Positions 1 to 7,456 of a stretch of 64,000 nt of DNA are shown here, piece after piece. The notes under the pieces are model-generated. The model was not told the DNA's origin. It saw only the letters and a list, made by a program, of their open reading frames with translations, and did no database searches. The DNA is from Simplicispira sp. 125. GTDB taxonomy: Bacteria; Pseudomonadota; Gammaproteobacteria; Burkholderiales; Burkholderiaceae_C. How positions within the stretch are numbered: position 1 is the stretch's first letter; the number at the start of each line of letters is the position of its first letter. The DNA lies in assembly GCF_003096555.1 (NCBI RefSeq), contig NZ_QEKM01000001.1, forward strand, positions 1,736,001 through 1,800,000, in the 5' to 3' direction. The position numbers and the translations under genes were made by a program.

Positions 1-10
1 CCTGTCCGCA

Positions 11-71
11 CTGGACAATCATGTGGATAAGTTTTGGCAAGCCTTGTATGGGGCTTGCAAGTGCTTGATTT
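11..71 (+). repeat. DnaA-box direct repeat, copy 1
   Basis: This 61-bp unit reads CTGGACAAT, 2 variable bases, TGTGGATAA (perfect DnaA box, complement of TTATCCACA, at 22-30), 14 variable bases, TGTATGG, 7 variable bases, then AAGTGCTTGATTT. The variable arms of this copy form a perfect 7-bp stem, GCAAGCC (37-43) with GGCTTGC (52-58). It repeats with a period of 135 bp at 146-206. DnaA binding is inferred from the box only. Confidence 0.75.
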
Positions 72-145
72 ACAAAGAACTGCGGTAGATTGCCCTTTTT
101 TTACGCACGCCATTGCCACACGCCCCACACTTATCCCGGCACCCG

Positions 146-206
146 CTGGACAATGCTGTGGATAAATCCGGATAAGCGCTGTATGGCCGCGCCAAGTGCT
201 TGATTT
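146..206 (+). repeat. DnaA-box direct repeat, copy 2
   Basis: Same architecture and exactly the same block spacing as copy 1: CTGGACAAT, DnaA box TGTGGATAA at 157-165, TGTATGG and AAGTGCTTGATTT, with diverged 14-base and 7-base spacers. Conservation of separate blocks with free spacers suggests several protein-binding sites rather than a recent duplication. The first spacer here adds a second, partial box (GGATAAGC). Confidence 0.75.
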
Positions 207-284
207 TTCAGGGACATCCCTGCATCGCCTCTTTTTTAGGCAATTGCAACATGGTTTTTTCCTCCGTTGCAGTTCGTCCTGCAA

Positions 285-338
285 ACTATTAAATTGATAG
301 CTTTCAGCGCTTATTCTTTAAGCGTTATAGCCATTTTT
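285..338 (+). repeat. Dispersed element A, copy 1
   Basis: This AT-rich arm (AAATTGATAGCT) is followed by the hairpin AGCGCTTA-TTCTT-TAAGCGTT (306-326) and a T run (334-338). It is one of about nine copies of the same family in the window. It sits directly before the start of the DUF938 gene, so that gene has no visible Shine-Dalgarno sequence. Confidence 0.6.
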
Positions 339-339
339 C

Positions 340-966
340 ATGCAAATACCGATGCACAGCCCTGCCGCTGAACGCAACCGCCAGCCCATCCTGCAGGTGC
401 TGCAGGCCTTGCTGCCCGCCACCGGCAGCGCGCTGGAGGTGGCCAGCGGCACCGGCCAGCATGCGGCCTGGTTCGCCGCCGCCCTGCCGGGCTGGACCTG
501 GCAGCCCAGCGACGCCCAAGCCGGGCACTTGGACTCGATCACCGCCTGGTGCGCCGATGCCGGGGTGCACAACGTGCGCACGCCTGTGTTGCTGGATGTA
601 CTGGCGCCGCAATGGCCCAGCAGCGGGGCGGCCTTTGCCACGCCGTTCGACCTGGTGTACTGCGCCAACATGCTGCACATCGCGCCCTGGGCCTGCTGCG
701 CCGGGCTGATGCAGGGCGCAGCGCGGCACTTGGCGCCGGGCGGCCATCTCGTCACCTACGGGCCCTATCTGGAAGACGACGTGCCCACCGCGCCCGGCAA
801 CCTGGCTTTTGATGCCAGCCTGCGTGAGCGCAACCCGGACTGGGGCATTCGCCGCCTGCACGATGTGGCGCAGGTCGCCGCCCAGGCCGGCCTGCGCCTG
901 GCCGCACGCCACGCCCTGCCTGCCAACAACCTGCTGCTGGTGTGGGTGCATACCCCCCAGCCTTGA
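340..966 (+). CDS. DUF938-family SAM-dependent methyltransferase
   Basis: The 208-residue protein matches the DUF938 family, class I methyltransferase-like proteins of unknown substrate. The SAM-binding motif ALEVASGTGQH is at residues 31-41, preceded by the family's RNRQPILQVL segment. The middle of the protein has the LVYCANMLHIAPW stretch expected near the methyltransferase active site. Start ATG 340 lacks a clear ribosome site because element A lies just upstream; ATG 352 is an alternative that would lose four residues. The ferredoxin gene follows 5 bases downstream, so the two are probably co-transcribed. Enzymatic activity is inferred from the fold only. Confidence 0.85.
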   Translation: MQIPMHSPAAERNRQPILQVLQALLPATGSALEVASGTGQHAAWFAAALPGWTWQPSDAQAGHLDSITAWCADAGVHNVRTPVLLDVLAPQWPSSGAAFATPFDLVYCANMLHIAPWACCAGLMQGAARHLAPGGHLVTYGPYLEDDVPTAPGNLAFDASLRERNPDWGIRRLHDVAQVAAQAGLRLAARHALPANNLLLVWVHTPQP

Positions 967-971
967 TCACC

Positions 972-1265
972 ATGAACACCGCAACCACCCCCTTCTTCAT
1001 TGCCACGGTCGAACCCAGTGGCCAGCAATGCGACGCTTGGCCCGAGCAACCCCTGTTGCTCTCACTGGAGCAAGGCGGCATTGACTGGCCCAGTTCCTGT
1101 CGCAATGGCACCTGCCGCACCTGCATCGGTCATCTGGCCCAGGGCCAGGTGCGCTATGCCATCGACTGGCCCGGCCTGACACCTGAGGAGATCGCCGAAG
1201 GTTGCGTCTTGCCTTGCGTGGCCTATCCCGCATCGGACGTGGTGCTGGAGGGTTCGTCCATCTGA
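972..1265 (+). CDS. Small plant-type 2Fe-2S ferredoxin
   Basis: This 97-residue protein has the plant-type ferredoxin cluster pattern: Cys43-X4-Cys48-X2-Cys51 and a distal Cys82, which should bind one 2Fe-2S cluster. It would carry single electrons in the cytoplasm, but the partner enzyme is not indicated by the context. The start at ATG 972, 5 bases after the methyltransferase stop, is preferred over the longer frame beginning at 942 because that one overlaps the upstream gene and adds non-homologous residues. The only neighbours are the DUF938 gene before it and ribBA after it, so its physiological role is open. Confidence 0.88.
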   Translation: MNTATTPFFIATVEPSGQQCDAWPEQPLLLSLEQGGIDWPSSCRNGTCRTCIGHLAQGQVRYAIDWPGLTPEEIAEGCVLPCVAYPASDVVLEGSSI

Positions 1266-1492
1266 CCCCGCCACCGCGCCGGGTTTGCCGCGCACGGCCA
1301 GGGCGCACTGCACTAAAATCAGCGCTTTGGACTGGCGTGCAGCAACGGCGCACACCAGCCCACCATGCGGCAGCGCCGCATCGCATGTTCTTTGGGACGC
1401 TCGGCGGGCTCTGCCCCCGCCGGGCGCCAGCACCGGAGAACCTGCGTTGCAGGCTGACCCCTCCCCCCTGCGGCCCATCGAAGAAAGCCCCC
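1266..1492 (+). other. Structured leader upstream of ribBA
   Basis: This 227-bp gap holds two clean hairpins: ATGCGGC-AGC-GCCGCAT at 1365-1381 and GGCGGG with CCCGCC at 1403-1421. A TAAAAT box at 1314-1319 could be a -10 element, but no convincing -35 is at the right distance. I looked for the conserved FMN riboswitch core and did not find it. The function of the leader is unknown. Confidence 0.4.
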
Positions 1493-2614
1493 ATGAAGAC
1501 CCCCCTCCCCCCCGCCTCCATCTCACCGGTACAGGACATCGTTGCCGAGATGCGCGCCGGGCGCATGGTCATCCTCGTGGACGAGGAAGACCGCGAGAAT
1601 GAAGGCGACCTGGTATTGGCCGCCGACCATGTCACCCCCGAAGCCATCAACTTCATGGCGCGCTTTGGCCGCGGCCTGATCTGCCTGACGCTCACCCGCG
1701 AGCGCTGCGAGTTCCTCAAGCTCCCGCCCATGGCCACGCGCAACGGCACGGTGTACAGCACCGCGTTCACGGTCTCCATCGAGGCGGCCGAGGGCGTAAC
1801 CACCGGCATCTCGGCGGCCGACCGCGCGCGCACCGTGCAGGTGGCCGTCGCGGGCAATACCAAAGCCGACGACCTGGTACAGCCGGGCCATATCTTTCCG
1901 CTGCAGGCGGTGGACGGCGGCGTGCTGATGCGCGCAGGCCACACCGAGGCCGGCTGCGACCTGGCCGCCATGGCCGGTTGCAGCCCCGCCGCCGTGATCT
2001 GCGAGATCATGAAAGACGACGGCACCATGGCGCGCCTGCCCGACCTGCAGGTGTTCGCGGCCGAGCACGGCATCAAGATCGGCACCATTGCCGACCTGAT
2101 CGAACACCGCAGCCGCACCGAGTCGCTGGTCGAAAAAGTGGGCGAGCGCCCGCTGCAAACCCCCTACGGTGCATTCACCGCGCACGCCTTCCGCGACAAG
2201 CCCAGCGGGGCTGTTCACCTGGCGCTGGTCAAAGGCCAATGGGCTGCCGACGACGTCGTCCCCGTGCGCGTGCACGAGCCGCTGTCGGTACTCGACACGC
2301 TGGAAGTCAACCGCTCCATGCACTCCTGGGGCCTGGGCACCAGCCTGCAGTACATCGACCAGCAAGGCAAGGGCGTTGCCGTGCTGCTCAATTGCGGCGA
2401 AAGCGCTGCACAGTTGCTGGCACAGTTTGAAGGTACGGCCCGCGCTGCCCAGGCGCCCGAGCGCGGCCGCATGGACCTGCGCACCTACGGCGTGGGCGCG
2501 CAAATCCTGCGCGAATGCGGTGTGCAGAAGATGCAACTCATGGGCCAGCCCCGCCGCATGCCCAGCATGGCGGGCTACGGACTCGAAATCACCGGTTACA
2601 TCCCGAAAGAATAG
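1493..2614 (+). CDS. ribBA: 3,4-dihydroxy-2-butanone 4-phosphate synthase with GTP cyclohydrolase II-like domain
   Basis: This riboflavin enzyme converts ribulose 5-phosphate to 3,4-dihydroxy-2-butanone 4-phosphate plus formate. Residues 10-207 are the RibB domain, with the acidic metal and substrate loop [11 protein letters not shown] near residues 30-40 and the [11 protein letters not shown] motif. The C-terminal part (about 210-373) aligns with GTP cyclohydrolase II but lacks the C-X10-C-X-C zinc-binding cysteines, so it is probably catalytically dead, as in many betaproteobacteria. ATG 1493 is chosen because the longer frame from 1202 runs into the ferredoxin gene. ribH follows 11 bases later. 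Confidence 0.93.
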   Translation: MKTPLPPASISPVQDIVAEMRAGRMVILVDEEDRENEGDLVLAADHVTPEAINFMARFGRGLICLTLTRERCEFLKLPPMATRNGTVYSTAFTVSIEAAEGVTTGISAADRARTVQVAVAGNTKADDLVQPGHIFPLQAVDGGVLMRAGHTEAGCDLAAMAGCSPAAVICEIMKDDGTMARLPDLQVFAAEHGIKIGTIADLIEHRSRTESLVEKVGERPLQTPYGAFTAHAFRDKPSGAVHLALVKGQWAADDVVPVRVHEPLSVLDTLEVNRSMHSWGLGTSLQYIDQQGKGVAVLLNCGESAAQLLAQFEGTARAAQAPERGRMDLRTYGVGAQILRECGVQKMQLMGQPRRMPSMAGYGLEITGYIPKE

Positions 2615-2625
2615 GAACCACACCC

Positions 2626-3090
2626 ATGTTTGGCGCAGACAAAGGAACAGCGGACAAGCTCGATGGCAAGAAACTGCACATCGGCATGGTCCAGGCCCGC
2701 TTCAACGAAGGCATCACCAACGCCCTGGCCACGGCCTGCCGCAAGGCGCTGATCGACCTGGGCGTGCAGGAAAAGCACATCACCCATGTGCTCGTGCCCG
2801 GCGCGCTGGAAGTGCCCATGGCGCTGCAAGCCCTGGCCGAGCAGGACGAATTTGATGCCCTGATTGCCCTGGGCTGCATCATTCGCGGCGAGACCTACCA
2901 CTTCGAGCTGGTGGCCAACGAGTCCGGTGCGGGTGTTTCGCGCGTCGCACTGGATTACCAGGTGCCCGTGGCCAACGCCATTCTCACCACCGAGAACCTG
3001 GAGCAAGCCATCGCCCGCCAGACCGAAAAAGGCCGCGACGCCGCCTACGTGGCGGTAGAAATGGCCAACCTGCTGGACCAACTGTCATGA
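2626..3090 (+). CDS. ribH: 6,7-dimethyl-8-ribityllumazine synthase
   Basis: Lumazine synthase condenses 5-amino-6-ribitylamino-uracil with the RibB product to make the riboflavin precursor. The 154-residue length and motifs fit: the substrate-binding VPGALEVP loop (about residues 61-68), the GCIIRGET segment, and the catalytic-site histidine in GETYHFE. It follows ribBA by 11 bases and overlaps nusB by 4 bases (ATGA), so all three genes should be translated from one message. The ribH-nusB pair is a very common bacterial arrangement. Confidence 0.97.
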   Translation: MFGADKGTADKLDGKKLHIGMVQARFNEGITNALATACRKALIDLGVQEKHITHVLVPGALEVPMALQALAEQDEFDALIALGCIIRGETYHFELVANESGAGVSRVALDYQVPVANAILTTENLEQAIARQTEKGRDAAYVAVEMANLLDQLS

Positions 3091-3614
3091 GCGAGCACAC
3101 CCCCGACGCGCCCGCCCCCCGCACCAAGCGCCCCGGCGTGACCAGCACCGGCGCGCGCAAGGCCTCGGCCAAATCCAACCGCAGCCGCGCACGCGAATTC
3201 GCGCTGCAAGCGCTCTACCAGCACCTGGTGGGCCGCAACGAGGCCGCCGCCATTGACGCCTTCACACGCGACCTGACCGGCTTTCACAAGGCCGATGCAG
3301 CGCATTACGACGCGCTCCTGCACGGCTGCATCGAAACCTCGGTCGCACTCGACGCCCTCATCACTCCGCTGCTCGACCGCAAGATGACCGAAATCTCGCC
3401 CATCGAGCACGCCGTGATGTGGATGGGTGTGTACGAATTCCAGCACTGCCTGGACGTACCCTGGCGCGTGGTGCTCAATGAATGCATCGAACTGGCCAAG
3501 GAATTTGGCGGCACCGACGGTCACAAGTACGTCAACGGCGTGCTCGGCGGCCTGGCCCCGAAGCTGCGTGCCGACGAAGTGGCCGCCGACAAGGCCGCAA
3601 CACCCCGCGGCTGA
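3087..3614 (+). CDS. nusB: Transcription antitermination factor NusB
   Basis: NusB with NusE (S10) binds boxA RNA and supports processive rRNA transcription. The 175-residue protein has the all-helical NusB fold, with typical segments [12 protein letters not shown] (about residue 32), [11 protein letters not shown] and [15 protein letters not shown] basic, Pro/Ala-rich N-terminal tail of about 30 residues precedes the domain. The start codon overlaps the ribH stop (ATGA), which fixes the start and implies translational coupling. Confidence 0.96.
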   Translation: MSEHTPDAPAPRTKRPGVTSTGARKASAKSNRSRAREFALQALYQHLVGRNEAAAIDAFTRDLTGFHKADAAHYDALLHGCIETSVALDALITPLLDRKMTEISPIEHAVMWMGVYEFQHCLDVPWRVVLNECIELAKEFGGTDGHKYVNGVLGGLAPKLRADEVAADKAATPRG

Positions 3615-3692
3615 GTGCACGATCGCAGCGGGCCCCCCGCCCGCCCTGTCTTTTCTCCGCAGCCCGCAACCCACGGGCCAGAACACTCCCCC

Positions 3693-4877
3693 ATGAAAAT
3701 CTCCACCCGCGCCAGCCGCATCGAACCCTTTTACGTAATGGAAGTGGCCAAGGCCGCACAGGCCATGGCACGCGAGGTGGCGGGTACGCGCGAGCCGATG
3801 ATCTTTCTGAACATTGGCGAGCCCGATTTCACGGCGCCGCCGCAGGTAGCAGAAGCCGCTGCGCGCGCCATTGCCGCCGGTGCCACGCAGTACACGCAGT
3901 CACTGGGGCTCGACGCCTTGCGTGAGCGCATCAGCGGCTGGTACCAGCAACGCTTTGGCGTGAATGTGCCGGCGCGGCGCATCGTGGTGACTGCTGGGGC
4001 TTCGGCCGCGCTGCAGCTGGCCTGCCTGGCGCTGGTGGACGCGGGCGACGAAATCCTCATGCCCGACCCCAGCTACCCCTGCAACCGGCACTTCGTCAGC
4101 GCCGCCGAGGGCACCGCGGTGCTGGTGCCCACCACGGCCGAGGAGCGCTTCCAGCTGACTGCCGACAAGGTGCGCGCGGCCTGGACCGACAAAACACGGG
4201 GCGTGCTGCTGGCCTCGCCCTCCAACCCCACAGGCACCTCCATTGCACCCGATGAGCTGCGCCGTATCCACAACGTGGTGCAGGAGCGCGGCGGCATTAC
4301 GCTGATTGATGAGATCTATCTGGGCCTGTCTTACGAAGAGCAGTTCAGCCACACGGCGCTGGCCATCGACGACAACATCATCAGTATCAACAGCTTCAGC
4401 AAATACTTCAACATGACCGGCTGGCGCCTGGGCTGGATGGTGGTGCCCGAGGCCTTGGTGCCGGTGGTCGAGCGTCTGGCGCAAAACTTGTTCATCTGCG
4501 CCTCGACCATCTCGCAGCACGCCGCGCTGGCCTGCTTCGAAGACGAGAGCATTGCCGAATACGAACGCCGCCGCGCCGAGTTCAAGGCCCGGCGCGACTA
4601 CTTCATCCCCGAACTGCAGCGCCTGGGATTGAGCGTGCCCGTGCTGCCCGATGGCGCCTTCTACGCCTGGGCCGACTGCAGCAGCGCCTGCGCCAAGCTG
4701 GGGGTAGAGGGGAGCTGGGACTTTGCCTTTGAACTGATGCGCCGCGCCCACCTGGCCGTGACGCCGGGACGCGATTTCGGCAACTTTGACCCGCAGCGTT
4801 TTGTGCGCTTTTCCACCGCCAATTCGATGGCGCAGTTGCAAGAATCAGTAGCGCGCATGCGCGCACTGTTAGGCTGA
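3693..4877 (+). CDS. PLP-dependent class I/II aminotransferase
   Basis: This 394-residue fold-type I aminotransferase has the PLP-lysine motif NSFSKYFNMTGWRLGW, the phosphate-binding region TAGASAALQLA, the SNPTGT loop and the C-terminal RFSTA arginine that binds the substrate carboxylate. It resembles aspartate/alanine-type aminotransferases, but I cannot assign the amino donor. ATG 3693 is preferred over an upstream GTG at 3615, because homology begins with MKISTRASRI. Only 2 bases separate it from ybgC, suggesting co-transcription with the tol genes, though it is not a usual member of that operon. Confidence 0.9.
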   Translation: MKISTRASRIEPFYVMEVAKAAQAMAREVAGTREPMIFLNIGEPDFTAPPQVAEAAARAIAAGATQYTQSLGLDALRERISGWYQQRFGVNVPARRIVVTAGASAALQLACLALVDAGDEILMPDPSYPCNRHFVSAAEGTAVLVPTTAEERFQLTADKVRAAWTDKTRGVLLASPSNPTGTSIAPDELRRIHNVVQERGGITLIDEIYLGLSYEEQFSHTALAIDDNIISINSFSKYFNMTGWRLGWMVVPEALVPVVERLAQNLFICASTISQHAALACFEDESIAEYERRRAEFKARRDYFIPELQRLGLSVPVLPDGAFYAWADCSSACAKLGVEGSWDFAFELMRRAHLAVTPGRDFGNFDPQRFVRFSTANSMAQLQESVARMRALLG

Positions 4878-4879
4878 GC

Positions 4880-5296
4880 ATGGCGTTCATCTTCCCTGTC
4901 CGCATCTACTGGGAGGACACCGATGCCGGGGGCATCGTGTTCTATGCCAACTACCTCAAGTTCTTTGAGCGCGCCCGCACCGAATGGCTGCGCTCGTTGG
5001 GGCTGTCGCAGCACCGCCTGCGGGAACAAACCGGCGGCATGTTTGTCGTAACCGATGCCCGCTTGCGCTACTTCAGCCCGGCACGCCTGGACGACGAACT
5101 CATTGTTACTGCTGTTTTGCAAGACAAAGGCCGCGCCTCGTTGACAATGGCGCAGCAAGCGCTATTAAATCAAGAGCACATGAACGGCAAACCGCCCACT
5201 CTTTTGAGCGAAGCCACCATCCGCATCGGCTGGGTCGACGCGGCCACCATGCGCCCTGCCCGAATCCCCGGCTCCCTCCTGGAACAACTTTCATGA
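4880..5296 (+). CDS. ybgC: Tol-Pal-associated acyl-CoA thioesterase YbgC
   Basis: This is a hotdog-fold thioesterase of the YbgC family, which hydrolyses acyl-CoA and always travels with tol-pal. The catalytic motif YWEDTDAGGIVFYANY is at residues 10-25. The gene overlaps tolQ by 4 bases (ATGA). Around 5157-5176 the DNA (AGCGCTATTAAATCAAGAGC) resembles part of dispersed element A. It encodes a loop (QALLNQEHMNGKPP) that appears longer than in typical YbgC, so a small repeat fragment may have been taken into the coding frame. That point is tentative; the family call is not. Confidence 0.94.
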   Translation: MAFIFPVRIYWEDTDAGGIVFYANYLKFFERARTEWLRSLGLSQHRLREQTGGMFVVTDARLRYFSPARLDDELIVTAVLQDKGRASLTMAQQALLNQEHMNGKPPTLLSEATIRIGWVDAATMRPARIPGSLLEQLS

Positions 5297-5997
5297 ACTC
5301 CCAAGACATGTCCATCATCAGCCTGGTGCTGCACGCCAGCTGGGTGGTGCAACTCGTCATGGTGCTGCTGCTGGCCGTTTCGGTGGCCAGCTGGGCTGCC
5401 ATCTTCCGCAAACTGTTTGGCCTCAACCGGGTGAAGGCGCTCAACGACGATTTCGAGCGCGAGTTCTGGTCCGGCACCAGCCTGAACGACCTGTACGCCA
5501 GCGCCGTGCAAAACGCCAAAAACACCGGCCCCATGGAGCGTATTTTTGCCAGCGGCATGCGCGAATACCAAAAACTGCGCGAACGCCGCATCCAGGACCC
5601 AGGCACGCTGCTGGACGGCGCACGCCGCGCCATGCGGGCGAGTTTTCAACGCGAGATGGATGTGGTCGAGTCCAGCCTGTCCTTCCTTGCATCGGTCGGT
5701 TCCGTCTCGCCCTATGTGGGGCTGTTTGGCACGGTGTGGGGCATCATGCACGCTTTCACCGGTTTTGCCGGCATGGAGCAGGTCACCCTGTCCACCGTGG
5801 CGCCCGGCATTGCCGAGGCCCTGGTGGCCACGGCCATCGGCCTGTTTGCGGCCATTCCCGCAGTGATCGCTTACAACCGCTTTGCCCGCGACATCGACCG
5901 CGTGGCCATCCACCAGGAGACCTTCATTGAAGAGTTCTCCAACATCCTGCAGCGCAACCTGGGCGCACACCCGGCGCCTGTAGGCACGGGCCACTGA
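5293..5997 (+). CDS. tolQ: Tol-Pal system proton channel subunit TolQ
   Basis: TolQ is an inner-membrane protein of the ExbB/MotA group that forms the proton-driven motor with TolR and energises TolA to constrict the outer membrane at division. The 234 residues show one N-terminal membrane helix (about 12-35), a large cytoplasmic loop, and two later helices around 130-200 with the conserved SVSPYVGLFGTVWGIMHAF stretch. The start overlaps the ybgC stop. tolR follows after 17 bases. Confidence 0.96.
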   Translation: MNSQDMSIISLVLHASWVVQLVMVLLLAVSVASWAAIFRKLFGLNRVKALNDDFEREFWSGTSLNDLYASAVQNAKNTGPMERIFASGMREYQKLRERRIQDPGTLLDGARRAMRASFQREMDVVESSLSFLASVGSVSPYVGLFGTVWGIMHAFTGFAGMEQVTLSTVAPGIAEALVATAIGLFAAIPAVIAYNRFARDIDRVAIHQETFIEEFSNILQRNLGAHPAPVGTGH

Positions 5998-6014
5998 CCG
6001 AGGCAAAGACCACC

Positions 6015-6437
6015 ATGCCCGCTTCAGCCTCGCGCGGCCGCGGCCGCCGCACCATCAACGAGATCAACATGGTGCCCTTTATCGACGTGATGCTGGTGCT
6101 GCTCATCATCTTCATGGTGACGGCGCCCATGCTGACGCCGGGCATGATCGACGTGCCCAGCGTGGGCAAGAGCGCCAAGGCGCCCAAAACATTCGGGCAG
6201 GTGATCGTCCAGAAGGATGGCAGCTTTCAACTCAAAACCGGCGGTAACGAGCGCCCGGTAACGGCCCAGACGCTGGGCACGCTGGCCAAGGCATGGCAAA
6301 AAGACCAGCCGGACAACACGCCTGTGGTCATCAGTGCGGACAAGGGCGTGCCCTACGAAGCGGTGGTCAAAGCCATGGACGCTCTGCAAAAGGCCGGAGT
6401 GCAGCGCGTGGGCCTGTCCGTCAAACAAGGCGGCTGA
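6015..6437 (+). CDS. tolR: Tol-Pal system protein TolR
   Basis: TolR is the ExbD-like partner of TolQ. Its single N-terminal helix carries the essential proton-conducting aspartate in the NMVPFIDVMLVLLIIFM segment (about residues 18-34), and the periplasmic domain follows. The 140-residue length is normal. The basic N-terminus (SRGRGRRT) is consistent with the inside of the membrane. It lies between tolQ and the damaged tolA, so the operon is ybgC-tolQ-tolR-tolA. No tolB or pal follows; the next gene is trhP. Confidence 0.95.
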   Translation: MPASASRGRGRRTINEINMVPFIDVMLVLLIIFMVTAPMLTPGMIDVPSVGKSAKAPKTFGQVIVQKDGSFQLKTGGNERPVTAQTLGTLAKAWQKDQPDNTPVVISADKGVPYEAVVKAMDALQKAGVQRVGLSVKQGG

Positions 6438-6465
6438 GAGCCTGCCACCGAATTCAAGCCACTGC

Positions 6466-7385
6466 ATGCACGCCCACGACGACCGCGACCAATTCATCCC
6501 GCCCCGCCCCCCGGGCCGTGGGCGCGCCATTGCGCTGGCCGTGCTGGCGCACCTGGTGCTGGTGGGCGCGCTCACCTGGGGCGTAGCCTGGAAGCGCGAC
6601 AGCGACCAGCCTGCCGTGGTGGCCGAGTTATGGTCCGCCGTGCCGCAGCAGGCTGCGCCACGCGCCGAGGAACCACCCACACCACCGCCCCCCCCACGCC
6701 ACCCACACCGCAGCCGCCTCCCGCGCCACCACCCAAGGCGGTGGAGCCGCCGCCCAAACCGCAGCCCGATCCACGGGAAGCCGACATTGCGGTGGAGCGT
6801 GAGAAAAAACGCCTGGCCCTCGAAAAGAAAAGACACGAAGAACGCGAAAAGGAACAGGCCCGCAAGGAGCAGGACAAGAAAGACCGGCTCGCCAAAGAAA
6901 AGGCCGAGCGGGAAAAGGCGGCCGAGCGGGAAAAAGTTGAGCACGACAAGGAACAAAAGCGCCTTGCCGAAGACAAGCGCAAGAAAGAAGCCCTGGAAAA
7001 GGCCAGCGCAAAAGCTGCGGAAGAACGCCGCCAGGAAACCCTGCGCCGCATGCAGGGCCTGGCCAATGCCACGGGCGGCGCCAACGCCAGCGGCACGGCC
7101 CTGCGCGACTCCGGCCCCTCCGGCAGTTACGGCGGCAAGGTAGCGGCCAAGGTCAAACCCAACATCGTCTATCCCGATGCCCTGGACGGCAACCCCCGCG
7201 CGGTGGTCGAGGTACAGGCCGCCCCCGACGGCACCATCACCCGCACCCGGCTGAAGGAATCGAGCGGCAACAAGAGCTGGGACGACGCCGTGCTGCGCGC
7301 CCTGCAAAAAACCGAGACCCTGCCCCGCGATGTGGACGGCAGAGTGCCCGCCACCCTGGAAATCGGATTCCGCCCGCGCGACTGA
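6466..7385 (+). CDS. tolA: TolA, reading frame broken in a C8 tract
   Basis: TolA links the inner-membrane TolQR motor to Pal and TolB in the outer envelope. The N-terminal part starts at ATG 6466 with a membrane anchor (AIALAVLAHLVLVGALTWG), then a proline-rich stretch. The long Glu/Lys coiled-coil helix and C-terminal domain III (from about 7140, with TISRT-like TonB-family features) are in a different frame. The switch is at a run of eight C (6688-6695); nine C would restore one 306-residue protein. As written, translation from 6466 runs out of frame to 7143 and loses domain III. A sequencing error, slippage or true mutation cannot be separated here. Confidence 0.85.
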
Positions 7386-7388
7386 CCC

Positions 7389-7421
7389 TGTGCGCACCGG
7401 GTGCAAATGCCGGTGCGCACA
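7389..7421 (+). terminator. Perfect 12-bp hairpin after tolA
   Basis: TGTGCGCACCGG (7389-7400) and CCGGTGCGCACA (7410-7421) are perfect inverted repeats around a 9-base loop, 4 bases after the tolA stop. There is no T run, so this is not a classical intrinsic terminator. It may be an RNA-stabilising 3' end or a Rho-dependent stop, and it separates the tol operon from trhP. Confidence 0.45.
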
Positions 7422-7456
7422 CACGCACTGGGGCAACTGCCCGACAATCACGCACC

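Larger units (their letters stand above)
1..339. other. Gene-free left edge with DnaA-box repeats
   Basis: No coding frame that I would accept lies in these 339 bases. They hold two 61-bp direct repeats (11-71 and 146-206), each with a perfect DnaA box, further partial boxes (TTATCCCG at 131 and GGATAAGC at 170), T-rich stretches, and a copy of dispersed element A at 285-338. The neighbour to the left is outside the window, so I cannot tell whether this is a replication origin, a dnaA-regulated promoter or a relic. Confidence 0.6.

Noticed and set aside
1266..1492. FMN riboswitch before ribBA
   Set aside because: The conserved RFN core segments could not be found; only unrelated hairpins are present.
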